Shown: positions 46,707-56,426 of the stretch, piece after piece | Layout: each line of letters opens with the position of its first letter | Numbering within the stretch: position 1 is the stretch's first letter | Source: Actinoallomurus vinaceus | GTDB lineage: Bacteria; Actinomycetota; Actinomycetes; Streptosporangiales; Streptosporangiaceae | Direction: 5' to 3' | DNA: 64,000 nucleotides | Assembly: GCF_039542055.1 (NCBI RefSeq) | Contig: NZ_BAABHK010000011.1 | Location: 1 to 64,000, forward strand | Position numbers and translations under genes: made by a program | The notes under the pieces: model-generated | What the model was told of the DNA's origin: nothing | Database searches by the model: none | The model's input: the letters and a program-made list of their open reading frames with translations, nothing else

Positions 46707-48815
46707 ATGAGTCTGGCTCTGTACCGCAAGTACCGGCCAGCGACGTTCGCCGAGCTCAAGGGGCAGGAGCACGTCGCCGAGCCGCTTCAGCAGGCGTTGC
46801 GCAACGGGCGCATCAATCACGCTTACCTGTTCAGTGGGCCGCGTGGCTGCGGCAAGACCTCGAGCGCGCGCATCCTCGCCCGCTCGCTGAACTGCGAGAA
46901 GGGTCCGACTCCGGAGCCGTGCGGCGTGTGCGAGTCCTGCGTCGCGCTCGGGCCCTCCGGTTCGGGGCACATCGACGTCATCGAGATCGACGCGGCGTCC
47001 CACGGTGGTGTCGACGACGCCCGTGATCTTCGGGAGCGGGCGTTCTTCGCGCCGGTGGCGGCGCGCTACAAGATCTACATCATCGACGAGGCGCACATGG
47101 TGACCCGTGAGGGGTTCAACGCGCTGCTGAAGCTCGTCGAGGAGCCCCCGCCGCACCTGAAGTTCATCTTCGCGACGACCGAGCCCGAGAAGGTCATCGG
47201 GACGATCCGGTCGCGGACCCACCACTACCCGTTCCGGCTGATCCCGCCGGGCACCCTCCGCGAGCTGCTCGAGGACATCCTCCAGAAGGAGGGCGTGCCG
47301 TACGAGCCCGCCGCGATCCCGCTGGTCGTGCGGGCGGGCGCCGGGTCGGCGCGTGACTCCGAGTCGATCCTCGACCAGCTCCTGGCGGGTGCGGGCGAGG
47401 AGGGCATCACGTACGCCCGCGCGGTGTCGCTGCTCGGCTACACCGACTCGGCCCTGCTGGACGAGGTCGTGGACGCGGTGGCGTCCCACGACGGGGCGGC
47501 GGTGTTCGCGGCGATCGATCGCGTGATGGAAGGCGGGCAGGACCCGCGGCGGTTCGCCGCCGACCTGCTGGAGCGGTTCCGCGACCTCGTCATCCTGTCG
47601 AACGTCCCCGACTCCGGCGCGACGGGCCTGCTGAACGTTCCGCCGGACGAGCTGGAGCGGATGCAGGCCCAGGCGTCGCGGCTGGGCTCCGCCGAGCTGA
47701 CGCGCGCCGCCGATCTGCTGCACACCGGCCTCACGGAGATGCGCGGGGCGACGTCGCCGCGGCTGCTGCTCGAGCTGATCTCCGCCCGGATCCTGCTGCC
47801 CAGCGCGTACGACGACGAGGCTTCGCTGCTCACCCGTCTCGAGCGGCTCGAGCGCCGCGTCGCGGTCGGTGGCCCGGCTCCGGCCGCGCCCATGCCGCAC
47901 ACTCCCCAGGCCCCGGCCGCGTCGCCGCAGCCCTCGCCCGTAGCCTCGTCCCAGCCGCCGGCCGCCCAGAGCCGGCCGCAGCCGGCGCCGCAGGACCGGG
48001 TCGCGGCTCCGCCCGAGGCCGATCGGCCGCAGGTCCCTGCCTCGCACGGGCCGCAGGCCACAGCTCAGACCCGGCAGCCCGCGCCCGCCGCGCGGGAGCC
48101 CGGGGGTGACGGGCCCGCCGGAGCCGGGAGCGCGGACTGGCCGGTCCCCGCCCGGCCTTCCAGCGGCGCGCAGCCATCCGGCCGCTCCTCGGAGGCCGGC
48201 CCGGCGCCCTCGTACGGCCAGTCGCCCGCCCCGGGGGGATCCTCGCCGTCGGCGGCTTCCAGCGCCCCGGCCGGCGGGGTGGACGTCGCCGCGATCCGGC
48301 GGATGTGGGTCGACATTCTCGAGGCGGTCAAGCAGCGGAGCAAGGTCGCCTGGATCGTCCTCATGGAGGGCGTCGAGGTGGCGTCCCTCGATGGGCAGGT
48401 GCTGACCCTCGCGTTCGCCAACGAGGGTAAACGGCGCGGCTTCACGACCGGGGGCAAGGACGTCGTCCTCCGCGACGCGCTGAAGGAGATCCTCGGCGTC
48501 GAGTGGCGCATCGACGCGGTTCTCGCGGGCGGCTCGGGGCAGGGCTCGCGGTCGGCGCCGCCGCCACCGGACCCCGGCGGGTGGGGCGCCTCGGCGGCCC
48601 CGCCGCGCGAGACCCGTACGACGCCGCCGCCCGAGTCGGCACCGGTTCCGCCGCCCAGCCCGCCGCCGCCTCCGCCGCCCGAGCCGGTGGACGAGGAGGA
48701 CGAGGTCGACCCCGAGGGCGACGCAGACGCGGACGCCGAGGCCGTGCTCACCGGAATGGCCCTGATCGAGCAGGTGCTCGGCGGAAAGGTCATCCAGGAG
48801 TTCGACAACACCTGA
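46707..48815 (+). CDS. dnaX: DNA polymerase III subunit gamma/tau
   Basis: The 702-residue clamp-loader ATPase has Walker A G-P-R-G-C-G-K-T near residue 45, a zinc module (C-G-V-C-E-S-C), Walker B I-I-D-E-A-H, and the E-P-P-P-H-L-K-F sensor region. Residues about 390-540 are a Pro/Ala/Ser/Gln-rich linker. A folded tau segment follows (V-A-A-I-R-R-M-W-V-D-I-L-E-A-V), then an acidic, proline-rich tail ending L-I-E-Q-V-L-G-G-K-V-I. ATG 46707 gives the usual M-S-L-A-L-Y-R-K-Y-R-P start. I see no programmed-frameshift site. Confidence 0.97.
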   Translation: MSLALYRKYRPATFAELKGQEHVAEPLQQALRNGRINHAYLFSGPRGCGKTSSARILARSLNCEKGPTPEPCGVCESCVALGPSGSGHIDVIEIDAASHGGVDDARDLRERAFFAPVAARYKIYIIDEAHMVTREGFNALLKLVEEPPPHLKFIFATTEPEKVIGTIRSRTHHYPFRLIPPGTLRELLEDILQKEGVPYEPAAIPLVVRAGAGSARDSESILDQLLAGAGEEGITYARAVSLLGYTDSALLDEVVDAVASHDGAAVFAAIDRVMEGGQDPRRFAADLLERFRDLVILSNVPDSGATGLLNVPPDELERMQAQASRLGSAELTRAADLLHTGLTEMRGATSPRLLLELISARILLPSAYDDEASLLTRLERLERRVAVGGPAPAAPMPHTPQAPAASPQPSPVASSQPPAAQSRPQPAPQDRVAAPPEADRPQVPASHGPQATAQTRQPAPAAREPGGDGPAGAGSADWPVPARPSSGAQPSGRSSEAGPAPSYGQSPAPGGSSPSAASSAPAGGVDVAAIRRMWVDILEAVKQRSKVAWIVLMEGVEVASLDGQVLTLAFANEGKRRGFTTGGKDVVLRDALKEILGVEWRIDAVLAGGSGQGSRSAPPPPDPGGWGASAAPPRETRTTPPPESAPVPPPSPPPPPPPEPVDEEDEVDPEGDADADAEAVLTGMALIEQVLGGKVIQEFDNT

Positions 48816-49020
48816 CGATCGGCAAAAGGCTCGGTAACGGTGTGGTCATGCCGTCCCGACGCCGATCGGTCCGCGGCTTCGCCGTGCCTTTCGTACGGGC
48901 CTTCGCCGGGCCGCGGGAGGCGTTTCGGCACGGCCGTACCGGTTGTCCGGAGCCGCATACCGGATTCGGGGCGGACCCCGTAGTCTCGTCTCATTGGACG
49001 ATCTGAATGAGGAGAGCACC

Positions 49021-49377
49021 GTGGAACCCGGTGGCCAGCCGAATATCCAGCACATGCTGCAGCAGGCGCAGCGTATGCAGGAGCAGTTCATGAGCCTGCA
49101 GCGCGAACTCGCAGAGACGGAGGTCCAGGGCACCGCCGGCGGTGGCCTGGTCACCGCGACGGTCAACGGGCAGAACGAAGTCACGAAGATCGTCATTGAT
49201 CCGGGTGCGATCGACCCCGAGGACCCGGCGGACACCGCCGAGACGGTCGCCGACCTGGTGCTCGCGGCGATCCACAACGCCGTGGAAGAGGCGCAGAAGC
49301 TGGCGCAGGAGAAGATGGGACCATTGACCGAGGGCCTGGGCGGCCTGGGTGGCGGATTGGGCCTGCCCGGTATGTGA
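49021..49377 (+). CDS. YbaB/EbfC-family nucleoid-associated protein
   Basis: The 118-residue protein has the YbaB pattern: a first helix rich in Gln/Met (M-L-Q-Q-A-Q-R-M-Q-E-Q-F), then G-G-G-L-V-T-A-T-V-N-G and a last helix (D-L-V-L-A-A-I-H-N-A-V-E-E-A). It binds DNA as a dimer. GTG 49021 follows GAGGAGAG. A TAGTCT -10-like hexamer at 48981-48986 suggests its own promoter. It sits between dnaX and recR as in most actinomycetes; the C-terminal tail is Gly-rich (G-G-L-G-G-G-L-G). Confidence 0.94.
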   Translation: MEPGGQPNIQHMLQQAQRMQEQFMSLQRELAETEVQGTAGGGLVTATVNGQNEVTKIVIDPGAIDPEDPADTAETVADLVLAAIHNAVEEAQKLAQEKMGPLTEGLGGLGGGLGLPGM

Positions 49378-49614
49378 GCCCGGGCGGCCGGGTGCCGTCC
49401 CCGCGGCGGCACCTGCCGCGCCACGGTCGCCGGACGTGCTTCGATCAGGGAGGTCTCGAAGGACGTCCGGGGACGTGACTCATGGTCGCCGAGTGCCGCA
49501 TGAGGACCGTCCGCCCGCCGACCCGCCGACCGGGTCACGGGAAAGAGCCTCCCGGATGACACCACCGAAGACGGCGCTCCCGGTGAGCGCGTCGACGAGG
49601 AGAAGGGAGGGACC

Positions 49615-50214
49615 GTGTACGAAGGGGTTGTCCAGAACCTCATCGACGAGTTGGGCAGGCTGCCCGGCGTCGGGCCGAAGAGCGCACAGCGGATCGCCTT
49701 CCACCTGCTCGCCGCGGATCCCGCCGACGTCACGCGGCTGACCGAGGCGCTGAGGGAAGTCAAGGACAAGGTCCGGTTCTGCAGTATCTGCGGAAACGTC
49801 GCCGAGGCCGAACAGTGCCGGATCTGCCGCGACGCCCGCCGCGACACGCACGTGATCTGCGTGGTGGAGGAGCCGAAGGACGTCGTCGCGATCGAGAAGA
49901 CGCGGGAGTTCCGCGGCCGCTACCACGTGCTCGGCGGGGCGATCAGCCCGATCGAGGGCGTCGGCCCCGACGACCTGCGCATCCGGGAGCTCATGAAGCG
50001 TCTCGCCGACGGCGAGATCACCGAGCTGATCCTTGCCACCGACCCCAATCTCGAAGGGGAGGCGACCGCCACCTATCTTGCCCGGCTCGTGAAACCGATG
50101 GGTCTCACCGTCACCCGGCTGGCCAGCGGACTGCCGGTGGGAGGCGACCTGGAATACGCCGACGAGGTCACGCTCGGTCGCGCGTTTGAAGGACGGAGGC
50201 TGCTCGATGTCTGA
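49615..50214 (+). CDS. recR: Recombination mediator protein RecR
   Basis: The 199-residue protein has a helix-hairpin-helix (L-P-G-V-G-P-K-S-A-Q-R), a zinc finger (C-S-I-C-G-N-V with C-R-I-C), a Toprim domain (V-V-E-E-P-K-D-V-V-A-I-E-K-T) and a C-terminal Walker-like strand. RecR with RecO/RecF loads RecA at gaps and breaks. AGAAGGGAGG precedes GTG 49615. Its stop overlaps the DUF5063 start, so the two are coupled. Confidence 0.97.
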   Translation: MYEGVVQNLIDELGRLPGVGPKSAQRIAFHLLAADPADVTRLTEALREVKDKVRFCSICGNVAEAEQCRICRDARRDTHVICVVEEPKDVVAIEKTREFRGRYHVLGGAISPIEGVGPDDLRIRELMKRLADGEITELILATDPNLEGEATATYLARLVKPMGLTVTRLASGLPVGGDLEYADEVTLGRAFEGRRLLDV

Positions 50215-50755
50215 GAACAGCAAGTCTGAGCTCAGCTGGATGACGCTCGCCGACCGTGTGGCGAAGCACGCCGAGAACTACCTGACCGGGCTGACCGCCG
50301 TGGCGCGCGGCGAGGCCGGTGGCCATGCGGTGCCGTTGTTGCTGCTCGAGGTGTCGCAGATCGCGCTCGCCGGGGCCCAGCTCGGCGCCAGCACCGACGT
50401 GATCCTGCCGGACAACTGGGAGCCGGACGTCGGGGAGGACCCGGATCTGGACTCCACCCGTCAGGGGCTGGCCGAGCGCCTGACCGACGTCGACGAGTAC
50501 ACCGAGGTCTTCGACCCGTACAAGGATCCCGAGACCACCCCGTACCGCCTGTCGGACGACCTTGTGGACGTGGCCAGCGACCTGGTGCACGGGCTGCGTC
50601 ACTATGACGCGGACCGCAAGCTCGAGGCGCTGTGGTGGTGGCAGTACAGCTACTTCAACCACTGGGGCAACCACTGCGGTGCGGCTCTGCGGGCGCTGTA
50701 CGCCGTGTCGGCGAGCGCGCGGCTCGACGTCATGGAGGAGCCGGTCGCGGGGTAG
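50207..50755 (+). CDS. DUF5063 family protein
   Basis: The 182-residue protein follows recR with an 8-base overlap; ATG 50207 has GGAGG upstream. It is soluble, helical and acidic (L-L-L-L-E-V-S-Q-I-A-L-A-G-A-Q-L, Y-T-E-V-F-D-P-Y-K), and ends with a Trp-rich segment (A-L-W-W-W-Q-Y-S-Y-F-N-H-W-G-N-H). The recR association is conserved in actinomycetes, but the function is unknown. Confidence 0.9.
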   Translation: MSENSKSELSWMTLADRVAKHAENYLTGLTAVARGEAGGHAVPLLLLEVSQIALAGAQLGASTDVILPDNWEPDVGEDPDLDSTRQGLAERLTDVDEYTEVFDPYKDPETTPYRLSDDLVDVASDLVHGLRHYDADRKLEALWWWQYSYFNHWGNHCGAALRALYAVSASARLDVMEEPVAG

Positions 50756-50861
50756 ATCCGCCGTGGATCCATTTCCGTCGCAAGGTTTCCGGGGCGTTAC
50801 GCGACTTTCGGGAAATCTCGCATACCGGGACAAATCTGGCCGGGTATTGAGCTGACCTCGG

Positions 50862-50867
50862 TAGACT
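50862..50867 (+). promoter_or_regulatory. -10-like hexamer upstream of lysC
   Basis: TAGACT (50862-50867) lies 43 bases before the lysC start in the 154-base gap after DUF5063. No convincing -35 is at the standard distance. Confidence 0.4.
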
Positions 50868-50909
50868 CGGATCTCGACCGCCTGATCCCCATCCGAGGAG
50901 TGCATACGC

Positions 50910-52174
<1,265 letters not shown>

Positions 52175-52178
<4 letters not shown>

Positions 52179-53248
52179 GCAACCGCAAGCCCACCCTCGC
52201 CCTGGTCGGTGCCACCGGCGCGGTCGGCACCGTCATGCGGGACATCGTCTCCTCCCGCGAGGACGTGTACGGCGAGATCCGCCTCGTCGCCTCCGCCCGG
52301 TCCGCCGGCAAGCGGCTCTCCGTACGCGGCGAGGAGCTCGTCGTCCAGGAGCTGACCCCGGAGGTCTTCGACGGCGTCGACATCGCGATGTTCGACGTGC
52401 CCGACGAGGTGTCGAAGGTCTGGGTGCCGATCGCCGCCGAGCGCGGCGCGGTGGTCGTCGACAAGTCCGGCGCGTTCCGGATGGATCCGGACGTGCCGCT
52501 CGTCGTCCCGGAGGTCAACGCCGAGGCCGTACGGAACCGGCCGCGGAACATCATCTGCTGTCCGAACTGCACGACCCTGTCGATGATGGCCGCGATGGGC
52601 GCGCTGCACGAGGAGTACGGCCTGGACTCGCTCGTCGTAGCCTCGTACCAGGCGGTGTCCGGCGCGGGCGTGGCCGGCACGGAGCGCATGTACGCCGAGA
52701 TCGAGGCCGTCGCCGGGGACCGTACGCTCGGCCAGACCGCCGGCGACGTGCGCAAGGCGATCCAGAACCGCCTCGGCGAGACCGAGTCGCCGTTCCCGGC
52801 CCCGATGGCGCTCAACGTCGTGCCCTGGGCGGGCTCGCTCAAGGAGGACGGCTGGGCGTCGGAGGAGCTCAAGCTTCGCAACGAGTCCCGGAAGATCCTC
52901 GGCATCCCCGACCTGAAGGTCTCCGCGACCTGCGTACGGGTGCCCGTGATCACGACGCACTCGCTGGCCGTCCACGCGACGTTCAAGCGGCCGGTCACGG
53001 TGGAGGGCGCGCGCGCGATCCTGGACGCCGCCCCGACCGTTGTCGTCATGGACGACCCGGCGAACGGCGTCTTCCCGACGCCCGCCGACGTGGTCGGCAC
53101 GGACCCGACGTACGTCGGCCGGATCCGCCAGGCGATCGACTTCCCCAACACGCTGGAGCTGTTCGTCTGCGGCGACAACCTGCGCAAGGGCGCCGCGCTG
53201 AACGCCGCGGAGATCGCCGAGGTGGTCGCCGCCGAGTTCACGGCCTGA
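52175..53248 (+). CDS. asd: Aspartate-semialdehyde dehydrogenase
   Basis: The 357-residue protein has the NADP-binding start A-L-V-G-A-T-G-A-V-G, the catalytic Cys in C-C-P-N-C-T-T near residue 130, and the A-S-Y-Q-A-V-S-G-A-G motif. It reduces aspartyl phosphate to the semialdehyde, the branch point to diaminopimelate and homoserine. ATG 52175 overlaps the lysC stop (ATGA), so the genes are translationally coupled. A strong terminator follows. Confidence 0.97.
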
Positions 53249-53261
53249 CTCATTCGAGAGA

Positions 53262-53292
53262 CGTCCCGGCGGTGCGACGCACCGCCGGGACG
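53262..53292 (+). terminator. 14-bp stem-loop terminator after asd
   Basis: CGTCCCGGCGGTGC (53262-53275), loop GAC, GCACCGCCGGGACG (53279-53292); perfect pairing, 14 bases after the stop. Confidence 0.85.
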
Positions 53293-53329
53293 CGCCGTTC
53301 GCGTCCGTAGAAGGTAGCCGGCCGCCAAG

Positions 53330-53480
53330 GCGTCAGGTCGCCGAGTCTCGGCCAGGCACCGGGCTGTCAGGCGCCCGATCTCGGTCGGCCGCCTGGTGCT
53401 AGACCTCGGCCGGGCACCAGGCCGTCAGTTGCGGGGTCTCGGCCGGTCGCCGGGCCGTCAGTCGCCGGGCCTTGACCAGG
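53330..53480. repeat. Degenerate ~44-bp tandem repeats at the 3' end of the PuuD-like gene
   Basis: GTCA(G)...CGGTCTCGGCC(G/A)GG-type units recur about four times between 53330 and 53475. The last copy, GGCCGTCAGTCGCCGGGCC, contains the stop codon of the minus-strand gene. Earlier copies keep the GTCA at the same place. The 209-base gap 53249-53457 otherwise holds only the asd terminator. Confidence 0.75.
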
Positions 53481-54234
53481 CGCGATCACCGGCGGGGGCT
53501 CGCCGAGATCCCTCATCCGGTCGGGAGCGGGTTCCTTCGTCCGTCGCGGTGACCAGGGCGGTGAAGAGAGTGCCGTCGTCGCCCGCCTCCGGGTGCCACT
53601 GAACGCCGATCCCGAACGGGTACCCCGTGAGCTCCGCGGCCTCCACCAGACCGTCGTCCGCCCACGCCGCCGGGACCAGCCCGGTGCCGAGCCGGCCGAT
53701 CGCCTGGTGGTGATAGTGCGCCACCGTGATCCGCTCCTCCGCGAACACGGCGGCGAGCCGGGTCCCGGATCCGATCGTCACCGGGAGGCGGCCGTACACG
53801 CCCGGCGCCGGGCAGTGCCGGTTATCGCCGACGACCTCCGGTACGTGCTGCTCAAGCGTGCCGCCGAGCGCGACGTTCAGCACCTGCAGGCCGCGGCAGA
53901 TGCCGAGGACGGGGAGCCGCCGCTCGATCGCGGCCCGTACGAGGCCGAGTTCCGCCTCGTCGCGGAAGTCACGGACCTGGGCCGTCCGCTCGTGTGCCTC
54001 CGCGCCGTACCGGGCCGGGTTCAGGTCACCCCCGCCCGCCACGATCAGGGCGTCGAGGCGCTCGACGAGCGGTGCCGGATCGCCGACCGGCGGCAGCAGG
54101 ACCGGCTGCCCGCCGGCCCGGACGACGTGCTCCACGTACGCGTGGGGCAGCAGCGTGGCCGTCATGTCCCAGACGGTGAAGCGGGCCGGCTCGACGTACG
54201 CCGTGATGCCCACGACGGGGGAAGAGTCGCTCAT
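53458..54234 (-). CDS. Gamma-glutamyl-gamma-aminobutyrate hydrolase-like protein (class I glutamine amidotransferase fold)
   Basis: The 258-residue protein has the PuuD/peptidase C26 pattern: V-A-G-G-G-D-L-N-P near residue 66, nucleophile G-I-C-R-G near 112, and Q-W-H-P-E near 213, the Cys-His-Glu triad. PuuD hydrolyses gamma-glutamyl-GABA to GABA and glutamate. It is the last gene of the minus-strand cluster with a glutamine-synthetase-like ligase and aldehyde dehydrogenase. The C-terminal ~30 residues (R-S-R-P-D-E-G-S-R-R) are a nonstandard tail ending in the repeat array. Confidence 0.9.
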   Translation of the reverse strand: MSDSSPVVGITAYVEPARFTVWDMTATLLPHAYVEHVVRAGGQPVLLPPVGDPAPLVERLDALIVAGGGDLNPARYGAEAHERTAQVRDFRDEAELGLVRAAIERRLPVLGICRGLQVLNVALGGTLEQHVPEVVGDNRHCPAPGVYGRLPVTIGSGTRLAAVFAEERITVAHYHHQAIGRLGTGLVPAAWADDGLVEAAELTGYPFGIGVQWHPEAGDDGTLFTALVTATDEGTRSRPDEGSRRAPAGDRAWSRPGD

Positions 54235-54240
54235 TCCGGC

Positions 54241-55005
54241 CTACAGCGGCGTCACATACGCGCCGGAGATGCCGCCGTCGACGAGGAACTCCGAGGCGGT
54301 GATGAAGGACGCGTCATCGCTGGCGAGGAAGGCGACGGCGGCGGCGATCTCCGTGGCCTCGGCGAAGCGGCCTACCGGGACGTGGACGAGACGGCGCGCG
54401 GCCCGCTCGGGGTCCTTGGCGAACAGCTCCTGGAGCAGCGGGGTGTTCACCGGCCCGGGGCAGAGGGCGTTGACCCGGATGCCCTCGCGGGCGAACTGAA
54501 CGCCGAGCTCGCGTGACATCGCCAGCACGCCGCCCTTGGACGCCGTGTAGGAGATCTGAGACGTGGCCGCGCCCATCCGCGCCACGAAGGACGCGGTGTT
54601 GATGATCGAACCCTTGCCCTGCGTTCGCATGTACGGGATGACGTGCTTGCAGCAGAGGTACACGCTGGTGAGGTTGACCTCCTGCACGCGCCGCCACGCG
54701 TCCAGCCCCGTCTCGAGGATCGAGTCGTCGTCCGGCGGCGAGATCCCGGCGTTGTTGAAGGCGATGTCGACCGAGCCGTACGTCTCCTTCGCCGCGGCGT
54801 ACATGGCCGTGACGTCGTCCTCGCGGGTGACGTCGGCCCGGACGAACAGGCCGCCGACCTCGTCGGCGGCGGCCTTGCCGGCGGTCTCGTCGAGGTCGGC
54901 GACGACGACCTTGGCGCCCTCCTGGGCGAAGCGCCGCGCGGTCGCCAGGCCGATGCCACTGGCACCGCCGGTGATGACGGCGACGCGGTCCTGCAGACGC
55001 TGCAT
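54241..55005 (-). CDS. Short-chain dehydrogenase (3-oxoacyl-ACP reductase-like)
   Basis: The 254-residue protein is a classical SDR: T-G-G-A-S-G-I-G near residue 12, N-N-A-G-I-S near 87, the catalytic S-Y-T-A-S-K near 150, and C-P-G-P-V-N-T-P near 182. GGAGGGAATCCCC precedes ATG 55005. Genes of this type recur in actinomycete gamma-glutamyl amine clusters, where they may oxidise an alcohol or amine-derived intermediate (inference). It lies six bases from the PuuD-like gene and 30 from the aldehyde dehydrogenase. Confidence 0.9.
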   Translation of the reverse strand: MQRLQDRVAVITGGASGIGLATARRFAQEGAKVVVADLDETAGKAAADEVGGLFVRADVTREDDVTAMYAAAKETYGSVDIAFNNAGISPPDDDSILETGLDAWRRVQEVNLTSVYLCCKHVIPYMRTQGKGSIINTASFVARMGAATSQISYTASKGGVLAMSRELGVQFAREGIRVNALCPGPVNTPLLQELFAKDPERAARRLVHVPVGRFAEATEIAAAVAFLASDDASFITASEFLVDGGISGAYVTPL

Positions 55006-55035
55006 GGGGATTCCCTCCGATGGGTGAAGCTGCGA

Positions 55036-56406
55036 TCAGCCGGTGGCGATGAAGACGTTCTTGGTCTCGGTGAAGGCGGCGAGCGCGTCGGGGCCGAGCT
55101 CGCGGCCGAACCCGGACTGTTTGAACCCGCCGAAGGGCGTCCAGTACCGCACCGAGGAATGGGAGTTGACCGACAGGTTGCCGGCCTCGATCGCCCGCGC
55201 GAGGCGGAGGGCGCGGCTCACGTCGCGGGTCCAGATCGATCCCGACAGGCCGTACGCCGTGTCGTTGGCGATCCGGACGGCGTCCGCCTCGTCGTCGAAC
55301 GGCAGGACGCTCACGACCGGCCCGAAGATCTCGTCGTTCCAGGCCCGCCGGAACGCCTCGTCACCCGGCGCGGCCGGAGGCGCGAGGACGGTCGGCGGAA
55401 ACCAGAAACCCGGACCTTCCGGGCATCGACCCTGGAACGCGATGTCACCGGCGACGTAGCCGCGCACCCGCTCCCGCTGGGCGGCGCTGATCAACGGGCC
55501 GACCTCGGTGTCCTCGGCCCGCGGATCGCCGACCCGCACTCCCAGGACCGCCGGCTCCAGCAGCTCCATGAACCGGTCGTACACGTCGCGCTGGACGAGG
55601 ATCCGCGAGCGCGCGCAGCAGTCCTGCCCGGCGTTGTCGAAGACGGCGTACGGCGCGGTCGCCGCCGCCTGCTCCAGGTCGGCGTCGGCGAAGACGATGT
55701 TGGCGCTCTTGCCGCCCAGTTCCAGGGTGAGCCGTTTCACGTCCGTGGCGCAGGCCGCCATGATCTGCTTGCCGACCCTGGTCGAGCCGGTGAAGACGAT
55801 CTTCCGGACCCCGGGGTGCTCGACGAGCCGCCGCCCGGCGACCGGGCCCTCGCCGGGCACCACCTGCAGGACGCCTTCCGGGAGGCCGGCCTCCAGGGCG
55901 AGCCTGCCGATGTGCAGCGCCGTGAGCGGCGTCGCCTCGGCGGGCTTGACGATGACCGTGTTGCCGGCGGCCAGCGCGGGCGCCATCCCCCACGCCATGA
56001 TCGGCATCGGGAAGTTCCACGGCACGATCACGCCGACCACGCCCAGGGGCTCCTGGAAGGTCACGTTGAGCCCGCCGGCGACCGGGATCTGCCGTCCGAA
56101 CTGGCGCTCCGGCGCGGCCGCGTAGTACGTCAGCACGTCGCGGACGTTCCCGGCCTCCCAGCGGGCCTGGCCCACCGGGTGGCCCGCGTTGGCGACCTCC
56201 AGGGCGGTCAGCGCGTCGATGTTCTCCTCGACCTTGGCGGCGAAGGCGCGCAGCAGCCGCGCGCGGTCGCCGGGCGCGACGTTCCGCCAGGTCTCATGTG
56301 CCGCGGTGGCGCGCTCGACGGCGACGTCGATCTCGTCGGCGGTGGCCATCGGCACCGAGTCGACGACCTCTTCCGTCGCCGGATTGATCACTTTGAAGTC
56401 GGCCAC
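55036..56406 (-). CDS. Aldehyde dehydrogenase (gamma-glutamylaminobutyraldehyde/succinate-semialdehyde type)
   Basis: The 456-residue protein has the ALDH motifs: V-P-W-N-F-P near residue 133, F-T-G-S-T-R-V-G (cofactor), E-L-G-G-K-S (catalytic Glu) near 235, and G-Q-D-C-C near 268 with the nucleophilic Cys. P-F-G-G-F-K-Q-S-G near the end is typical. GTG 56406 is chosen; GTG 56418 is possible. By context it corresponds to PuuC. The upstream ligase gene ends 20 bases away. Confidence 0.9.
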   Translation of the reverse strand: MADFKVINPATEEVVDSVPMATADEIDVAVERATAAHETWRNVAPGDRARLLRAFAAKVEENIDALTALEVANAGHPVGQARWEAGNVRDVLTYYAAAPERQFGRQIPVAGGLNVTFQEPLGVVGVIVPWNFPMPIMAWGMAPALAAGNTVIVKPAEATPLTALHIGRLALEAGLPEGVLQVVPGEGPVAGRRLVEHPGVRKIVFTGSTRVGKQIMAACATDVKRLTLELGGKSANIVFADADLEQAAATAPYAVFDNAGQDCCARSRILVQRDVYDRFMELLEPAVLGVRVGDPRAEDTEVGPLISAAQRERVRGYVAGDIAFQGRCPEGPGFWFPPTVLAPPAAPGDEAFRRAWNDEIFGPVVSVLPFDDEADAVRIANDTAYGLSGSIWTRDVSRALRLARAIEAGNLSVNSHSSVRYWTPFGGFKQSGFGRELGPDALAAFTETKNVFIATG

Positions 56407-56426
56407 GATCTCTCTCACTCCGGTCC

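Noticed and set aside
46707..48815. Programmed frameshift in dnaX giving a short gamma product
   Set aside because: No A-rich slippery heptamer with a downstream stop was found in this GC-rich gene.
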